From: CAWCXF01 sp963799455
GTDB taxonomy: Bacteria; Pseudomonadota; Alphaproteobacteria; Rhodobacterales; Rhodobacteraceae
DNA: 64,000 nt
Direction: 5' to 3'
Assembly (NCBI GenBank): GCA_963799455.1
Contig: CAWCXF010000004.1
Span: 124,001-188,000 of the forward strand
Shown here: positions 17,538 to 26,390 of the stretch, piece by piece
Numbering within the stretch: the stretch's first letter is position 1
How the letters are laid out: each line of letters opens with the position of its first letter
Position numbers and translations under genes: made by a program
The notes under the pieces: generated by a model
The model's input: only the letters and a program-made list of their open reading frames with translations
Databases searched by the model: none
What the model was told of the DNA's origin: nothing

Positions 17538-17822
17538 GGCGCCGCCACAGGAGGCATGGCGCCGCGGCGCCGAAGGGCGCGCGCAGCCGGAGGGCACGCC
17601 CGGCCGAAGGCGGGAGCTCTCCGCGATGCCGTCGAGCGGCGACCGGACCCGACGGGACCGTGGCGCCGCCGTCCGCGCGCCTCGCCGGTCCCCCGGACCC
17701 GGCCCCGCTCGCCGCGCCCGTCCGGGGGGGTGGCCCGGCCGCCCGCGCGCGCCTATGTCGTGCCGGCCCCGCGACCTCTCGCGGGGTCGCCTGCGCCGTC
17801 CCGCGCCTTTCCCGGCTCCGCC

Positions 17823-19757
17823 TTGAACGCATCCGCCGAACCCGGCGCGCCCGCCGCGGGCCATCCGGTCCGCACGGGCCTCGTCGTCGGCGCGCTGGGC
17901 ATCGTCTTCGGCGACGTCGGCACGAGCCCGCTCTACGCGCTGCGCGAGACCGTCGAGGCGGCGGGCGGGGCCGAGGCGCCCGGCGCCGTGCTCGGCGCGG
18001 TGTCGCTGATCGTCTGGGCGCTGCTGGTGTCGATCACGCTGATCTACGTCCAGGTCATCTTGCGCGTGGACAACCACGGCGAGGGCGGCATCTTCAGCCT
18101 CGCCGCGCTGATCGGCCTGCACCGCAAGCGCGCCGGGACGAGCCGCAGGCGGCGCGCGGTGCTCCTGGGGCTGGGGCTGCTCGGCGCGGCGATGCTGTTC
18201 GGCGACGCGGTGATCACGCCGGCGATCTCGGTCCTGAGCGCGGTCGAGGGGCTCGACGTGGCGTGGCCCGCGCTCGACCGCCTGATCGTGCCCATCGCCG
18301 TCGGCATCCTGGCCGCGTTCTTCGTCCTCCAGGCGGCGGGCACCGAGCGGATCGGGGCGCTCTTCGGGCCGGTGATGCTGGCGTGGTTCGCCACCCTCGG
18401 CGCGCTCGGCCTGCTGGGGATCGCGGCCGAGCCCCGGGTGCTGGCGGCGCTCGACCCGCGCCACGCCGCGCTGGCGCTGGCGCACGCGCCGCAGGGCGCG
18501 CTGGTGGTGGTGGCGGCGGTGTTCCTCGCCATCACCGGGGGCGAGGCGCTCTACGCCGATCTGGGCCAGTTCGGAAGGCGGGCCATCGCGCGCGCCTGGC
18601 TCTTCGTGGCGCTCCCGGGCCTGACGCTCAACTATCTCGGCCAGGGCGCGCTGCTGCTCGCGCGCCCCGGGGCCGCGGCGGATCCGTTCTACCGGCTCGC
18701 GCCCGAGGCCGTGCGCCTGCCGCTGGTGGTGCTGGCGACCTTCGCCACCGTGATCGCGAGCCAGGCCGTGGTGACGGGCGTGTTCACCATCGTGCGCCAG
18801 GGCGGGCAGCTCGGCTTCCTGCCCCCCTTGAGGGCGCGCCACACCTCCCAGGCCAACGAGCACCACGTCTACATCGGCCTGATCAACGTCCTCGTGGGCG
18901 CGCTCGCCATCGCGGTGGTGCTGGGGTTCGGCTCCTCGGAGGCGCTGGCCGACGCCTACGGCCTCGCCGTGGCGGTGGCGATGATCGCCACCTCGACGCT
19001 CTTCGTGGCAGCGCTTCGCCTCGTCCATCGCTGGCGCTGGCGCCGGCTCGCGCCGGTCGCGCTGGTGGTGGTGGGGCTCGACGCCACCTTCGTGACCGCC
19101 AACCTGTCGAAGTTCGCCCAGGGCGGCTGGCTGCCTGCGACGCTCGCCGCCACGGCGCTGGTGGTGATGATCGCCTGGACGCGCGGGACCGGCCGGGTGG
19201 AGCCCGAGCGCGATGAGCCGATGGCGCAGTTCGCCCGGCGCACCGCGCGCGGGCACACCGAGGTCACGCGCACCGGCGTGTTCCTGTCGGCCCCGGGGCG
19301 CGGCACGCCGACCTCGCTGCTGCGCCTCGAGCGGCTCCTCGGCCTCACCTTCCGCACCGTGGTGGTGGTGACCGTCTGGGTGCGCTCGCGCCCGCGGGTG
19401 CCCGCCTCCGAGCGGGTCTCGGCGCTGCGCCTCGACCCCGACACGGTGCGCATCGAGGTCTCCGCCGGCTTCATGCAGACCACCGACCTGCCGACGCTGC
19501 TCGGCCCCGCCTTCAAGTCGCTCGGGATCGCCTCCGACGAGGTGGTCTACGTCGTCGGACGCGACCGGGTCGAGACCGCGGCCCGGTGGCGGCTCGGCGA
19601 CGCGGTCGGGCGCCTGCTCGACGTGCTGTTCGTGCTGCTCACGCGCAACGCCCAGCGCAGCGTCGATCGGTTCAACCTGCCGCCCAAGCGCACCGTCGAG
19701 ATCGGCTCGCGCCGCCCGCTGATCGGCTCGCGCGAGGAGCGCCCGCGCCGGGCCTGA
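17823..19757 (+). CDS. kup: Kup-type potassium transporter
   Basis: A K+/H+ symporter of about 640 residues: the N-terminal signature A-L-G-I-V-F-G-D-V-G-T-S-P-L-Y-A-L, V-D-N-H-G-E-G-G-I-F-S-L after helix 2, F-G-D-A-V-I-T-P-A-I-S-V-L-S-A-V-E-G-L and the G-G-E-A-L-Y-A-D-L-G-Q-F-G motif, about 12 membrane helices, then a soluble C-terminal domain. The start is uncertain: the only upstream ATG (17556) would add 89 low-complexity residues, so the TTG at 17823 just before the conserved region is preferred; GTG codons between are alternatives. It provides low-affinity potassium uptake. No operon partner. Confidence 0.88.
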   Translation: MNASAEPGAPAAGHPVRTGLVVGALGIVFGDVGTSPLYALRETVEAAGGAEAPGAVLGAVSLIVWALLVSITLIYVQVILRVDNHGEGGIFSLAALIGLHRKRAGTSRRRRAVLLGLGLLGAAMLFGDAVITPAISVLSAVEGLDVAWPALDRLIVPIAVGILAAFFVLQAAGTERIGALFGPVMLAWFATLGALGLLGIAAEPRVLAALDPRHAALALAHAPQGALVVVAAVFLAITGGEALYADLGQFGRRAIARAWLFVALPGLTLNYLGQGALLLARPGAAADPFYRLAPEAVRLPLVVLATFATVIASQAVVTGVFTIVRQGGQLGFLPPLRARHTSQANEHHVYIGLINVLVGALAIAVVLGFGSSEALADAYGLAVAVAMIATSTLFVAALRLVHRWRWRRLAPVALVVVGLDATFVTANLSKFAQGGWLPATLAATALVVMIAWTRGTGRVEPERDEPMAQFARRTARGHTEVTRTGVFLSAPGRGTPTSLLRLERLLGLTFRTVVVVTVWVRSRPRVPASERVSALRLDPDTVRIEVSAGFMQTTDLPTLLGPAFKSLGIASDEVVYVVGRDRVETAARWRLGDAVGRLLDVLFVLLTRNAQRSVDRFNLPPKRTVEIGSRRPLIGSREERPRRA

Positions 19758-19801
19758 CGAGGCCACCGGGCCTGACAAGGCCACCGGGCCTGGCGAGGCC
19801 A
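19748..19801. repeat. 18-bp tandem repeat, 3 copies, over the kup stop
   Basis: The unit CCGGGCCTGACGAGGCCA runs at 19748, 19766 and 19784 with one or two changes per copy. The first copy contains the TGA stop of kup (19755-19757), so the 3' end of the gene itself has been multiplied into the gap. Confidence 0.85.
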
Positions 19802-19840
19802 GCCGAGCGAGGCCGGGCGGCGCGGGCCAGGGCGCGTCCC

Positions 19841-20719
19841 CTACCCCCCGACCAGCGTCCGAAGATAGGCGCCGTAGGCGTTCTTGCCGAACTTGGCGGC
19901 GCGCTCGGCGAGCGCCTCGCGGTCGATCCAGCCTTGCGCGAAGGCGATCTCGTCGGGGCTGCCGGTCTGGAGCCCCTGGCGCTCCTCGAGCGTGCGCACG
20001 AAGTTGCCGGCGTCGAGCAGGCTCGCATGGGTGCCGGTGTCGAGCCAGGCGTAGCCGCGGCCCATCTGCTCGACCCTGAGGAGCCCGTCGGCGAGGTAGC
20101 TCTCCAGGAGCGAGGTGATCTCCAGCTCGCCCCGCGCCGAGGGGGTCACGGCCCGCGCGCGCTCGGGCGCCGAGCCGTCGAGGAAGTAGAGCCCGGTGAC
20201 GGCGTAGCTCGACGGCGGCCGCTCGGGCTTCTCGACGATCGCGCGCACGCGGCCCGCCTCGTCGAAGTCCACCACCCCGTAGCGCTCGGGGTCGGCCACG
20301 CGGTAGCCGAACACGGTGCCCCCCGTCCCCTCGCCCCCCTCGTCGGCCCGCGCCATCAGCTCGGGCAGCCCGTGGCCGAAGAAGATGTTGTCGCCCAGCA
20401 CCATCGCCGAGGGGGCGCCCGCGAGGAAGCCCTCGGCCAAGAGGTAGGCCTGGGCGAGCCCGTCGGGCGAGGGCTGCTCGACGAAGGTGAAGGCCACCCC
20501 CCATTGCGAGCCAGAGCCCAGGAGGCGGCGGAACTGCCCGGCGTCCTGCGGCGTGGTGATGACGCAGATCTCGCGCACGCCCGCCAGCATCAGCACCGAC
20601 AGCGGATAGTAGATCATCGGCTTGTCGTAGACCGGCAGGAGCTGCTTCGAGATCCCCATCGTCAGCGGGTAGAGCCGCGTGCCCGAGCCCCCGGCCAGGA
20701 TGATGCCCTTTCGCGTCAT
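19841..20719 (-). CDS. rfbA: Glucose-1-phosphate thymidylyltransferase
   Basis: A 292-residue RmlA: nucleotide-binding G-G-S-G-T-R at residues 10-15, K-Q-L-L-P-V-Y-D-K-P-M-I-Y-Y-P-L, the V-L-G-D-N-I-F-F-G metal site and E-K-P near 160, then W-L-D-T-G-T-H. It forms dTDP-glucose from dTTP and glucose-1-phosphate, the first step to dTDP-L-rhamnose. The ATG overlaps the stop of rfbD by 4 bases (ATGA), so it is the last gene of a coupled rfbB-rfbD-rfbA unit. Length is normal for the family. Confidence 0.97.
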   Translation of the reverse strand: MTRKGIILAGGSGTRLYPLTMGISKQLLPVYDKPMIYYPLSVLMLAGVREICVITTPQDAGQFRRLLGSGSQWGVAFTFVEQPSPDGLAQAYLLAEGFLAGAPSAMVLGDNIFFGHGLPELMARADEGGEGTGGTVFGYRVADPERYGVVDFDEAGRVRAIVEKPERPPSSYAVTGLYFLDGSAPERARAVTPSARGELEITSLLESYLADGLLRVEQMGRGYAWLDTGTHASLLDAGNFVRTLEERQGLQTGSPDEIAFAQGWIDREALAERAAKFGKNAYGAYLRTLVGG

Positions 20720-21579
20720 GCGCTCCGATCCTTCAAGTTCAGCTCCTTCAGGACGTGGTCCAGCCCCTCGCGCCAGTCGGGCCGCACGACCCCGAAGGCC
20801 GCCTCCAGAGAGCGGCAGTCGAGGCGCGAGTCCGAGGGCCGCGCGGCGGGGGTGGGATAGTCGGCCGTGGCGATGCCCTCGACCTCGCAGGGCAGCCCGG
20901 CCCGGGCGAGGATTTCGCGCGCGAAATCGGCCCATGTGGTGTCGGGCGCGCCCGCGAGGTGATGGGTGCCCGAGGGCGCGCCGTCGCGCAAAGCCCCGGC
21001 GATGGTCAGCAGCGCGCGCGCGATGGCGGCGGCCGGGGTCGGCCCGCCGCGCTGGTCGGCGACGACGCGCAGCCGCTCGCGCTCGGCCCCGAGCCTGAGC
21101 ATGGTGCGCGCGAAGTTCGAGCCGTGCGCCGAGAACACCCAGGCCGTGCGCAGGACGACATGGCTCCCCCCCGCCCCGCGCACCCCCTCCTCGCCCGCGA
21201 GCTTGGAGCGGCCGTAGGCGCCCAAGGGGGCGGTGGGCGCGTCGGGGGCGTGGGGACCGTCGCCCGAGAACACGTAGTCGGTCGAGACGTGGACGAAGGG
21301 GACGGCGCGGGCGGCGGCCGCGCGGGCCATCGCCGCGGGGGCCTCGCCGTTGACCCTCGTGGCGAGCGCCTCCTCCTCTTCGGCGCGATCGACGGCGGTG
21401 TAGGCGGCGGCGTTGATCACGGCGTGGGCGTCGGTCCCCTCGATGAGGCGGGCGCAGGCCACGGGGTCGGCGAGATCCGCCTCCTTGCGGCCGAGCAGGC
21501 GCACGGGCGCGCCGGCGGCCTCGGCCGCGCGCGCGATCTCGCGCGCCACCTGGCCGGTGCGGCCGAAGACGAGGATCAC
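20716..21579 (-). CDS. rfbD: dTDP-4-dehydrorhamnose reductase
   Basis: A 287-residue RmlD: NAD(P)-binding F-G-R-T-G-Q-V-A-R-E at the N-terminus, N-A-A-A-Y-T-A-V-D-R-A-E, S-T-D-Y-V-F-S-G-D and the Y-G-R-S-K-L-A-G-E-E catalytic motif. It carries out the final reduction to dTDP-L-rhamnose. Overlaps both neighbours by 4 bases. Its D-F-A-R-E-I codons form a perfect 18-bp palindrome (20911-20928) identical in core to the parS-like sites between parA and parB. Confidence 0.97.
   Translation of the reverse strand: MILVFGRTGQVAREIARAAEAAGAPVRLLGRKEADLADPVACARLIEGTDAHAVINAAAYTAVDRAEEEEALATRVNGEAPAAMARAAAARAVPFVHVSTDYVFSGDGPHAPDAPTAPLGAYGRSKLAGEEGVRGAGGSHVVLRTAWVFSAHGSNFARTMLRLGAERERLRVVADQRGGPTPAAAIARALLTIAGALRDGAPSGTHHLAGAPDTTWADFAREILARAGLPCEVEGIATADYPTPAARPSDSRLDCRSLEAAFGVVRPDWREGLDHVLKELNLKDRSA
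20911..20928. other. parS-like palindrome inside rfbD
   Basis: GATTTCGCGCGCGAAATC is a perfect 18-bp palindrome with the same TTTCGCGCGCGAAA core found three times at 28.57-28.72 kb and once at 31.51 kb. In rfbD it encodes D-F-A-R-E-I and uses GAA for Glu although GAG is strongly preferred in these genes. May be an extra ParB-binding site or a codon coincidence. Confidence 0.45.
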
Positions 21580-22790
21580 GAGGCGCCCCCCGCGCTCGGG
21601 GCCGCCCCCGCTGTCGGGATGTCCGGCGCGGCGTCGGAGGCTCGGGCGTCCCCCGAGGCCCTCTGCCCGCTCCCCGCGCCGGCCCGACCCTCAGCGTCCG
21701 AGGCGCTCGCCTCGCCCGATCCGCCGGCCGCGCTCGGCCCGCTCCCGGCGATCCGGGCGCGGCCGAGGCGCTGGCCGACGCCGGCGCGGCCTTGGAGCGC
21801 GCGCCACCAGGGCTCGTGGGCGAGATACCAGTCGACCGTGCGCGCGATCCCTTCGGCGAGCGTCACCGAGGGGCGCCAACCGAGGTCGGCGCGGATCCGC
21901 GAGGGGTCGATGGCGTAGCGCGCGTCGTGGCCGGGGCGGTCCTCGACGAACGCGATGAGCCGGTCGTGGGGGGCGCCCTCGGGCCGCCGCTCGTCGAGCG
22001 CTGCGCAGATCAGGCGCACCAGGTCGATGTTCCTCGCCTCGTTCTCGCCGCCCACGCAGTAGGTCGAGCCGGGCTCGGCGCGGGTGAGCACCGTCAGCAG
22101 CGCGTCGGCATGGTCCTCGACGTAGAGCCAGTCGCGCACGTTCTCCCCCGCCCCGTAGACCGGGATCGGCTCGCCCGCGAGCGCGCGCAGGATCACGACC
22201 GGCACGAGCTTCTCGGGGAAGTGGTAGGGCCCGTAGTTGTTGGAGCAGTTCGTCACCAGCGTCGGCAGCCCGTAGGTCTCGCGCCAGGCGCGCACGAGGT
22301 GGTCGGAGGCGGCCTTCGAGGCCGAGTAGGGGCTGCGCGGGTCGTAGGGGGTCGTCTCGGTGAAGGGGGCGTCGTCGGGCGAGAGCGAGCCGAACACCTC
22401 GTCGGTCGAGACGTGGTGGAAGCGGAAGCCCTCCGGCCGTCCCTCGCGCTCCCAATGGGCGCGGGCGGCCTCCAGCAGCGTGTAGGTGCCCATGGCGTTG
22501 GTGTCCACGAACGCGCCCGGCCCGTCGATCGAGCGGTCCACATGGGACTCGGCCGCGAGGTGGAGCACGGCGTCGGGGCGGTGACGGGCGAGGATGCGGT
22601 CCATCGCCGCCCGGTCGCGGATGTCGGCGTGCTCGAAGGCGTGGAGCGGCCCCTCGGCGGGCGCCACGTTGTCGAGGCAGGCGGCGTAGGTCAGCGCGTC
22701 CACGTTCACGACCGAGTGCCCGCGCGCCACCGCGAGCCGCACCACGGCCGAGCCGATGAACCCGGCGCCGCCGGTGACGAGGATCCTCAT
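21576..22790 (-). CDS. rfbB: dTDP-glucose 4,6-dehydratase, with unusual C-terminal tail
   Basis: A 404-residue RmlB: G-G-A-G-F-I-G-S at residues 7-14, H-L-A-A-E-S-H-V-D-R-S-I, S-T-D-E-V-F-G-S and Y-S-A-S-K-A-A-S-D-H (catalytic Tyr/Lys), R-D-W-L-Y-V-E-D-H. It converts dTDP-glucose to dTDP-4-keto-6-deoxyglucose. The family normally ends near G-V-G-Q-R-L-G (residue about 347); here a Gly/Ala/Ser-rich, low-complexity extension of roughly 57 residues follows before the stop that overlaps rfbD. The extension looks disordered and is probably a local expansion without catalytic role. Confidence 0.96.
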   Translation of the reverse strand: MRILVTGGAGFIGSAVVRLAVARGHSVVNVDALTYAACLDNVAPAEGPLHAFEHADIRDRAAMDRILARHRPDAVLHLAAESHVDRSIDGPGAFVDTNAMGTYTLLEAARAHWEREGRPEGFRFHHVSTDEVFGSLSPDDAPFTETTPYDPRSPYSASKAASDHLVRAWRETYGLPTLVTNCSNNYGPYHFPEKLVPVVILRALAGEPIPVYGAGENVRDWLYVEDHADALLTVLTRAEPGSTYCVGGENEARNIDLVRLICAALDERRPEGAPHDRLIAFVEDRPGHDARYAIDPSRIRADLGWRPSVTLAEGIARTVDWYLAHEPWWRALQGRAGVGQRLGRARIAGSGPSAAGGSGEASASDAEGRAGAGSGQRASGDARASDAAPDIPTAGAAPSAGGAS

Positions 22791-23084
22791 GGGCGCACCT
22801 GCTGCGGTGGGCTGCCGGGGCGCCTTCCTGGGGCGGTGGTCATGGACGCTCCTTCGTGATCCCTGGCGAGCCGATCTCGAGCGGGGTTCTGGCCGAGGGC
22901 CGTTTCGCGGAGGTTACCGGGCGCGGGATGGGGCCTTTCGGGGCCGAGGGTCGTGGGCGGGCGCGCCTCCGAGGCCGGCTCGGGGCGCTCCATAGACCGG
23001 CCTGGGGCCACGGGCGAGTCGGGGACGACCACGGCCTCGGCGGCGGCTCCAACCCTGTCGGCAGCTCCAGGTCCGGTGGGTCGC

Positions 23085-23513
23085 TCAGAGGACGCCCGCC
23101 TCCAGAAGCCGCGCGCCCGGCTCGCGCGCGAGCGCCCGGTCGAAGGTCCAGAGCCTCCGACCCTCGCGGCGCGCGGCCGCCAGGATCATCAGGTCGGCCA
23201 CGCCGGGGGCGCCCGGCCCCTGGCGGCGGATGGCGCGGCCCACGTCCTCGGCCTCCTCGACGCGGATCTCGCGCGCCTCCAGCAGCGCGCCGAGCGCCTC
23301 GGCCACGGCCGCCCGCGGCAGCCGGCCGCGCGAGGACAGCACCCAGACCAGCTCGGCCAGCGCCTCGCGGCCGACGAAGGCGGGACGATCGGCGGACACG
23401 TGCGCCATCAGCGCGCGCGACAGGGCGGACTGGTCGGGCGTGTCGTCGAGCAGAAGGCGCGCCAGCACGTTGGTGTCGAGTGCCATGGGCTCGGCCCCAT
23501 CGGGATCGGTCAC
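23085..23513 (-). CDS. PIN-domain ribonuclease toxin (VapC-like)
   Basis: A 142-residue PIN-fold protein with the acidic quartet in place: Asp13 (A-L-D-T-N-V-L), Glu50 or Glu54 (R-E-A-L-A-E-L-V-W), Asp107 (G-V-A-D-L-M-I) and Asp125 (W-T-F-D-R-A-L). Such toxins cleave specific RNAs when unbound. The GTG start overlaps the antitoxin stop by 4 bases; the internal ATG at 23486 (M-A-L-D-T-N-V) is an alternative start that matches the domain edge. With the AbrB-type gene upstream it forms a type II toxin-antitoxin pair lodged between rfbC and rfbB. Confidence 0.88.
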   Translation of the reverse strand: MTDPDGAEPMALDTNVLARLLLDDTPDQSALSRALMAHVSADRPAFVGREALAELVWVLSSRGRLPRAAVAEALGALLEAREIRVEEAEDVGRAIRRQGPGAPGVADLMILAAARREGRRLWTFDRALAREPGARLLEAGVL

Positions 23514-23767
23514 CGCCGGCTGCGCTCGTCGCGCGCGGCCACGGCCTCGGCGATGGCCTCGTCCATCTCCTGAAGCGTCATGGGCCGGTCGCCGGCATGC
23601 TCCCTCAGGCAGCCCGCGAGGTCGAGCACCGAGCGCGGGCGTATGAGGCGCACCTGGTCGCCCTCGATGCGGTAGCGCACCCGGTCGCCGGGCCCCACGC
23701 CCAGCGCCTCGCGCACCGCCTTGGGCAGCGTCGTCTGACCCTTCGAGGTGACGGTGGATTCGATCAT
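23510..23767 (-). CDS. AbrB/MazE-type antitoxin
   Basis: An 85-residue protein with an N-terminal swapped-hairpin DNA-binding domain (V-T-S-K-G-Q-T-T-L-P-K-A-V-R-E-A-L-G-V-G-P-G-D-R at residues 6-29) and an acidic C-terminal helix that would wrap the PIN toxin. It precedes and overlaps the toxin gene, the usual order, and would repress its own promoter in the 57-bp gap downstream of rfbC. Likely stabilises the replicon by post-segregational killing (inference). Confidence 0.88.
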   Translation of the reverse strand: MIESTVTSKGQTTLPKAVREALGVGPGDRVRYRIEGDQVRLIRPRSVLDLAGCLREHAGDRPMTLQEMDEAIAEAVAARDERSRR

Positions 23768-23824
23768 GGCGGCCCCCTCTCGGTAAGGAGATAGGCCATG
23801 CGCCTTGCAGGCGCCAGCCTCGCC

Positions 23825-24367
23825 TTACCTAAACGGGCTCTCCCACTCGGCGAAGGCGGGGGCGCGGGCGTCCTTGTCGGACAGCACCGGATCCGCGACG
23901 CCCCACTCCACGCCCACGCTGTCCCAGCGCACGGCGCCGTCGTGCTCGGGCGAGTAGGGGGCGGAGCATTTGTAGATCACCTCGGTGTCGGGGGTGAGCG
24001 TGGCGAAGCCGTGCAGGAAGCCCTCCGGCACCAGGAGCTGGCGGCCGTTCTCGAAGCTCAGCTCGGCGGCGAACCACTGCCCATAGGTCGGCGAGCCGCG
24101 GCGCGCGTCCACCGCCGCGTCGAGGAGCCGCCCGCGCCCGCAGCGCACGAGCTTGGCCTGCGCCATGGGAGGCGCCTGGTAGTGCAGGCCCCGCACCGTG
24201 CCCGCCGCGCGGCTGAGCGAGTGGTTGTCCTGCACGAAGTCGATCCCCACCCCGACCTCGGCCAGCGCGGCCCGGGACCACGACTCGGAGAAGAAGCCGC
24301 GCTCGTCGCCGAATCGGCGCGGCGTGATGACGAGAACCCCGTCGAGGGGCGTGCGCTCGATCTGCAT
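23825..24367 (-). CDS. rfbC: dTDP-4-dehydrorhamnose 3,5-epimerase
   Basis: A 180-residue RmlC cupin: R-G-F-F-S-E-S-W, Q-D-N-H-S, catalytic His62 in R-G-L-H-Y-Q, E-G-F-L-H-G-F and the Y-K-C-S-A-P-Y segment (Tyr138). It epimerises carbons 3 and 5 of the 4-keto sugar. It is the most upstream rfb gene on the minus strand, separated from rfbB by the toxin-antitoxin pair, so the promoter for the rhamnose operon is probably in the 176-bp region 24368-24543. Confidence 0.96.
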   Translation of the reverse strand: MQIERTPLDGVLVITPRRFGDERGFFSESWSRAALAEVGVGIDFVQDNHSLSRAAGTVRGLHYQAPPMAQAKLVRCGRGRLLDAAVDARRGSPTYGQWFAAELSFENGRQLLVPEGFLHGFATLTPDTEVIYKCSAPYSPEHDGAVRWDSVGVEWGVADPVLSDKDARAPAFAEWESPFR

Positions 24368-24543
24368 GGATCCTCCGCTCGGGCGCCGCGGGCGCCCCGT
24401 CCCCGCCCGATCGTGACGGAAAAGGGGCGCGATCGGGGCGGGAACGCCGGAAACCGGCGCGGCCTCAACCCTTTCTCAACCGTCGATTCCGATCGAATTG
24501 CGAGCTTCACCACCCGTTAGCCCGACCGGCCCAGGAAGGCCAC

Positions 24544-24726
24544 ATGATCGGGTTCATCTTCATCGGCACCCTCCTGGGGTGGATCGCGGCCGGGGCGGCA
24601 CTCGTCTCGGGCGCGGGGATCCTTCTGGCGCTCGGCGCCTGCATGCTCGTGGGCTGCGGGGCGACGCTCGCGGCGGCGGGCGTGTCGCTGCTCGCCTGCC
24701 CGTTGCGAGGACAGGCCCAGGCCTGA
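24544..24726 (+). CDS. Small hydrophobic membrane protein, unknown function
   Basis: A 60-residue protein made almost entirely of two hydrophobic helices (residues about 2-24 and 27-50) rich in Gly and Ala, with three Cys residues and a short polar tail. An AGGAAGG lies six bases before the ATG, supporting real translation. It is divergent from rfbC with an AT-richer promoter region between them. No family recognised; a small inner-membrane protein is all that can be said. Confidence 0.55.
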   Translation: MIGFIFIGTLLGWIAAGAALVSGAGILLALGACMLVGCGATLAAAGVSLLACPLRGQAQA

Positions 24727-25065
24727 GCCGCAGCGCCGGCCGCGGCCCAGGGCGACGGGTGCAGGCCGCATCGGCGGGCCCGACCCTGGCGGCGAGGGCG
24801 AGCCTGCGTCCGTCCCCTGCCCTCTTGCTCCGCGCAGCGACGGGGCCCCGGCCCGCGACGGTGGGTGCGCGCCCTGACGAGGACGGCGGCCGGGGATGGG
24901 GGGCCGAGACGGCGGGCGCGGCAGCGCGCGCCGGCCGGCCGGGCGGTCCCGGGGGCGGCCGTCACGCGCCGCGGCCGGAGGGATCGCCGGCCCCCCGACC
25001 TTCCCGAACACCCTCCGCCCGGCCGTCGGCCCTTCGACCGGCCGTCGGCCTTCCGGCCCCTCCGG
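24727..25065. other. Intergenic gap between convergent small-protein and repA genes
   Basis: A 339-base GC-rich gap without a convincing gene. Near the end, CCGGCCGTCGGCC occurs twice about 20 bases apart (about 25020-25055); its internal dyads could form hairpins downstream of repA and serve as a transcription stop. Confidence 0.4.
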
Positions 25066-26130
25066 TCAGCCCACCCGCTTGGCGACCCAGCCGAGGAACG
25101 CGGCGTCGGGCGAGCGCAGCCGCGCCCGGCCCGAGCGCGACCAGAACGCCTTCCACTCGGCCTCGAGCGCGTGGACGTCCCAGCCGGGCGCCCGCTCGCG
25201 CGCGCGCTCCAGCGCCGCCGCCGAGACCAGCGGCGTCGTCCCCGCCTGCGCGCCCACCGCGCCGCGCGGGGTGACGCGCAGCACGTCGTCCTCGAGCGCG
25301 AGGCGGTATTCGGGCATCCGGTCGGCCTCGATCAGCTCGCGCAGCATCCGGCGGAAGACCCGGCGCGGCGAGGTCGAGCCGGTCTTCTTCAGAAGCGTGT
25401 CGATCCCGACGCGCCACTCGGGCTGGCGCCCGCAATGCTTGCGCGCGATCTCGTAGACGCGCCGCTCCAACGGTCGGCGCAGGCCGAAATAGTCGCGCGA
25501 GAGCGTCAGCACCGCGCCGCCCAGCACCGCGCGGTAGAGCCACTCCGAGAGCGTCACGGCGACCGAGATCATCCGCCCCCCTCCCCTGCCCGTCTCCGAG
25601 CGCGCGCGGCGCACGATGCGCCAGGACTCGATCAGGCCGAAGCCCTGCGTGTCCTCGACGCCCCCGGTGACGACGTTCGTCGTGATGCGCGTGCCCGCGA
25701 GCCGCTCGAGGGCCTCGCGCAGCCGCTTGTAGCCGTCGCCCGAGCTCTCGCGCCGGGTCGCGGCCATCAGGTCGGCGGCGCGCAGCCTGAGCGTGCGGCC
25801 GACCGCGCGGCCGGCGTTGAGCGCGGCCATCAGCTGGCTCACGCAGTAGATCAGCACGTCCTTGTCGTGGATCGTCGCGCGGCCCTTGACCGAGGGCGTG
25901 ACCTCGACGCTGACGCCGCCGTGCTCGTAGCGCAGCACGCGCCGGTCGGGGCGGGTGGCGAGCGAGAACATCGGGTGCTCCAGCGTGCCGAGGTCGCTCT
26001 TCGGCAGCGGCGAGGCGATGTCGCACAAGAAGAAGCCCCCTGCCGGAATCGACCGGGGGATCGCCTGGATGACCGGGACGCGCGACGCGCCACCGGCCGG
26101 GCGGATCGCGCCCGCGCCGTCCATCGCCAT
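25066..26130 (-). CDS. repA: Plasmid replication initiator protein A (RPA/PF10134 type)
   Basis: A 354-residue initiator with the RPA-family pattern: F-F-L-C-D-I-A-S-P-L-P-K-S-D-L-G-T-L-E-H-P-M-F-S-L, I-H-D-K-D-V-L-I-Y-C-V-S-Q-L, R-L-R-A-A-D-L-M-A-A-T-R-R, Y-K-R-L-R-E-A-L-E-R-L-A-G-T-R-I, L-S-R-D-Y-F-G-L-R-R-P-L-E-R-R-V-Y-E-I-A-R-K-H-C-G. It is the replication protein of one main plasmid class of Rhodobacterales (RepA-I type). It would bind the 22-bp iterons directly upstream and open the origin. Divergent from parA. This gene is the main evidence that the window is extrachromosomal. Confidence 0.93.
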   Translation of the reverse strand: MAMDGAGAIRPAGGASRVPVIQAIPRSIPAGGFFLCDIASPLPKSDLGTLEHPMFSLATRPDRRVLRYEHGGVSVEVTPSVKGRATIHDKDVLIYCVSQLMAALNAGRAVGRTLRLRAADLMAATRRESSGDGYKRLREALERLAGTRITTNVVTGGVEDTQGFGLIESWRIVRRARSETGRGGGRMISVAVTLSEWLYRAVLGGAVLTLSRDYFGLRRPLERRVYEIARKHCGRQPEWRVGIDTLLKKTGSTSPRRVFRRMLRELIEADRMPEYRLALEDDVLRVTPRGAVGAQAGTTPLVSAAALERARERAPGWDVHALEAEWKAFWSRSGRARLRSPDAAFLGWVAKRVG

Positions 26131-26265
26131 GCCTGCCTCGTGCCTGCCTCGCCACTCGTCGGCGCTCGCCCCGGTTGGCCGGGATCCGTCCGCTTCGTGG
26201 TTTCACTGCCGCCCCGACGCTAGGGGGCCGTCCGGCCACAGATCCACTCCGGCGTGCGGATCGAT

Positions 26266-26331
26266 CGTGGTTTCGGACTCGGCGTGACGTGGGTTCGGAG
26301 TCGGTGGAACGTGGTTTCGGAATCGCCTCGT
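26266..26331 (+). repeat. Three 22-bp iterons (candidate RepA binding sites)
   Basis: Units at 26266, 26288 and 26310 share CGTGG(T/G)TTCGGA(N)TCG, each matching the others at about 17 of 22 positions. The exact 22-bp period puts them on one face of the helix. A fourth partial element (CGTGGTTTC) lies at 26196. Confidence 0.8.
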
Positions 26332-26390
26332 GCTCCGAGGCGCGGCCCAACCCCCTGCGGCTCGGGGGAAACCGGGCTGGCGCGAGGCCC

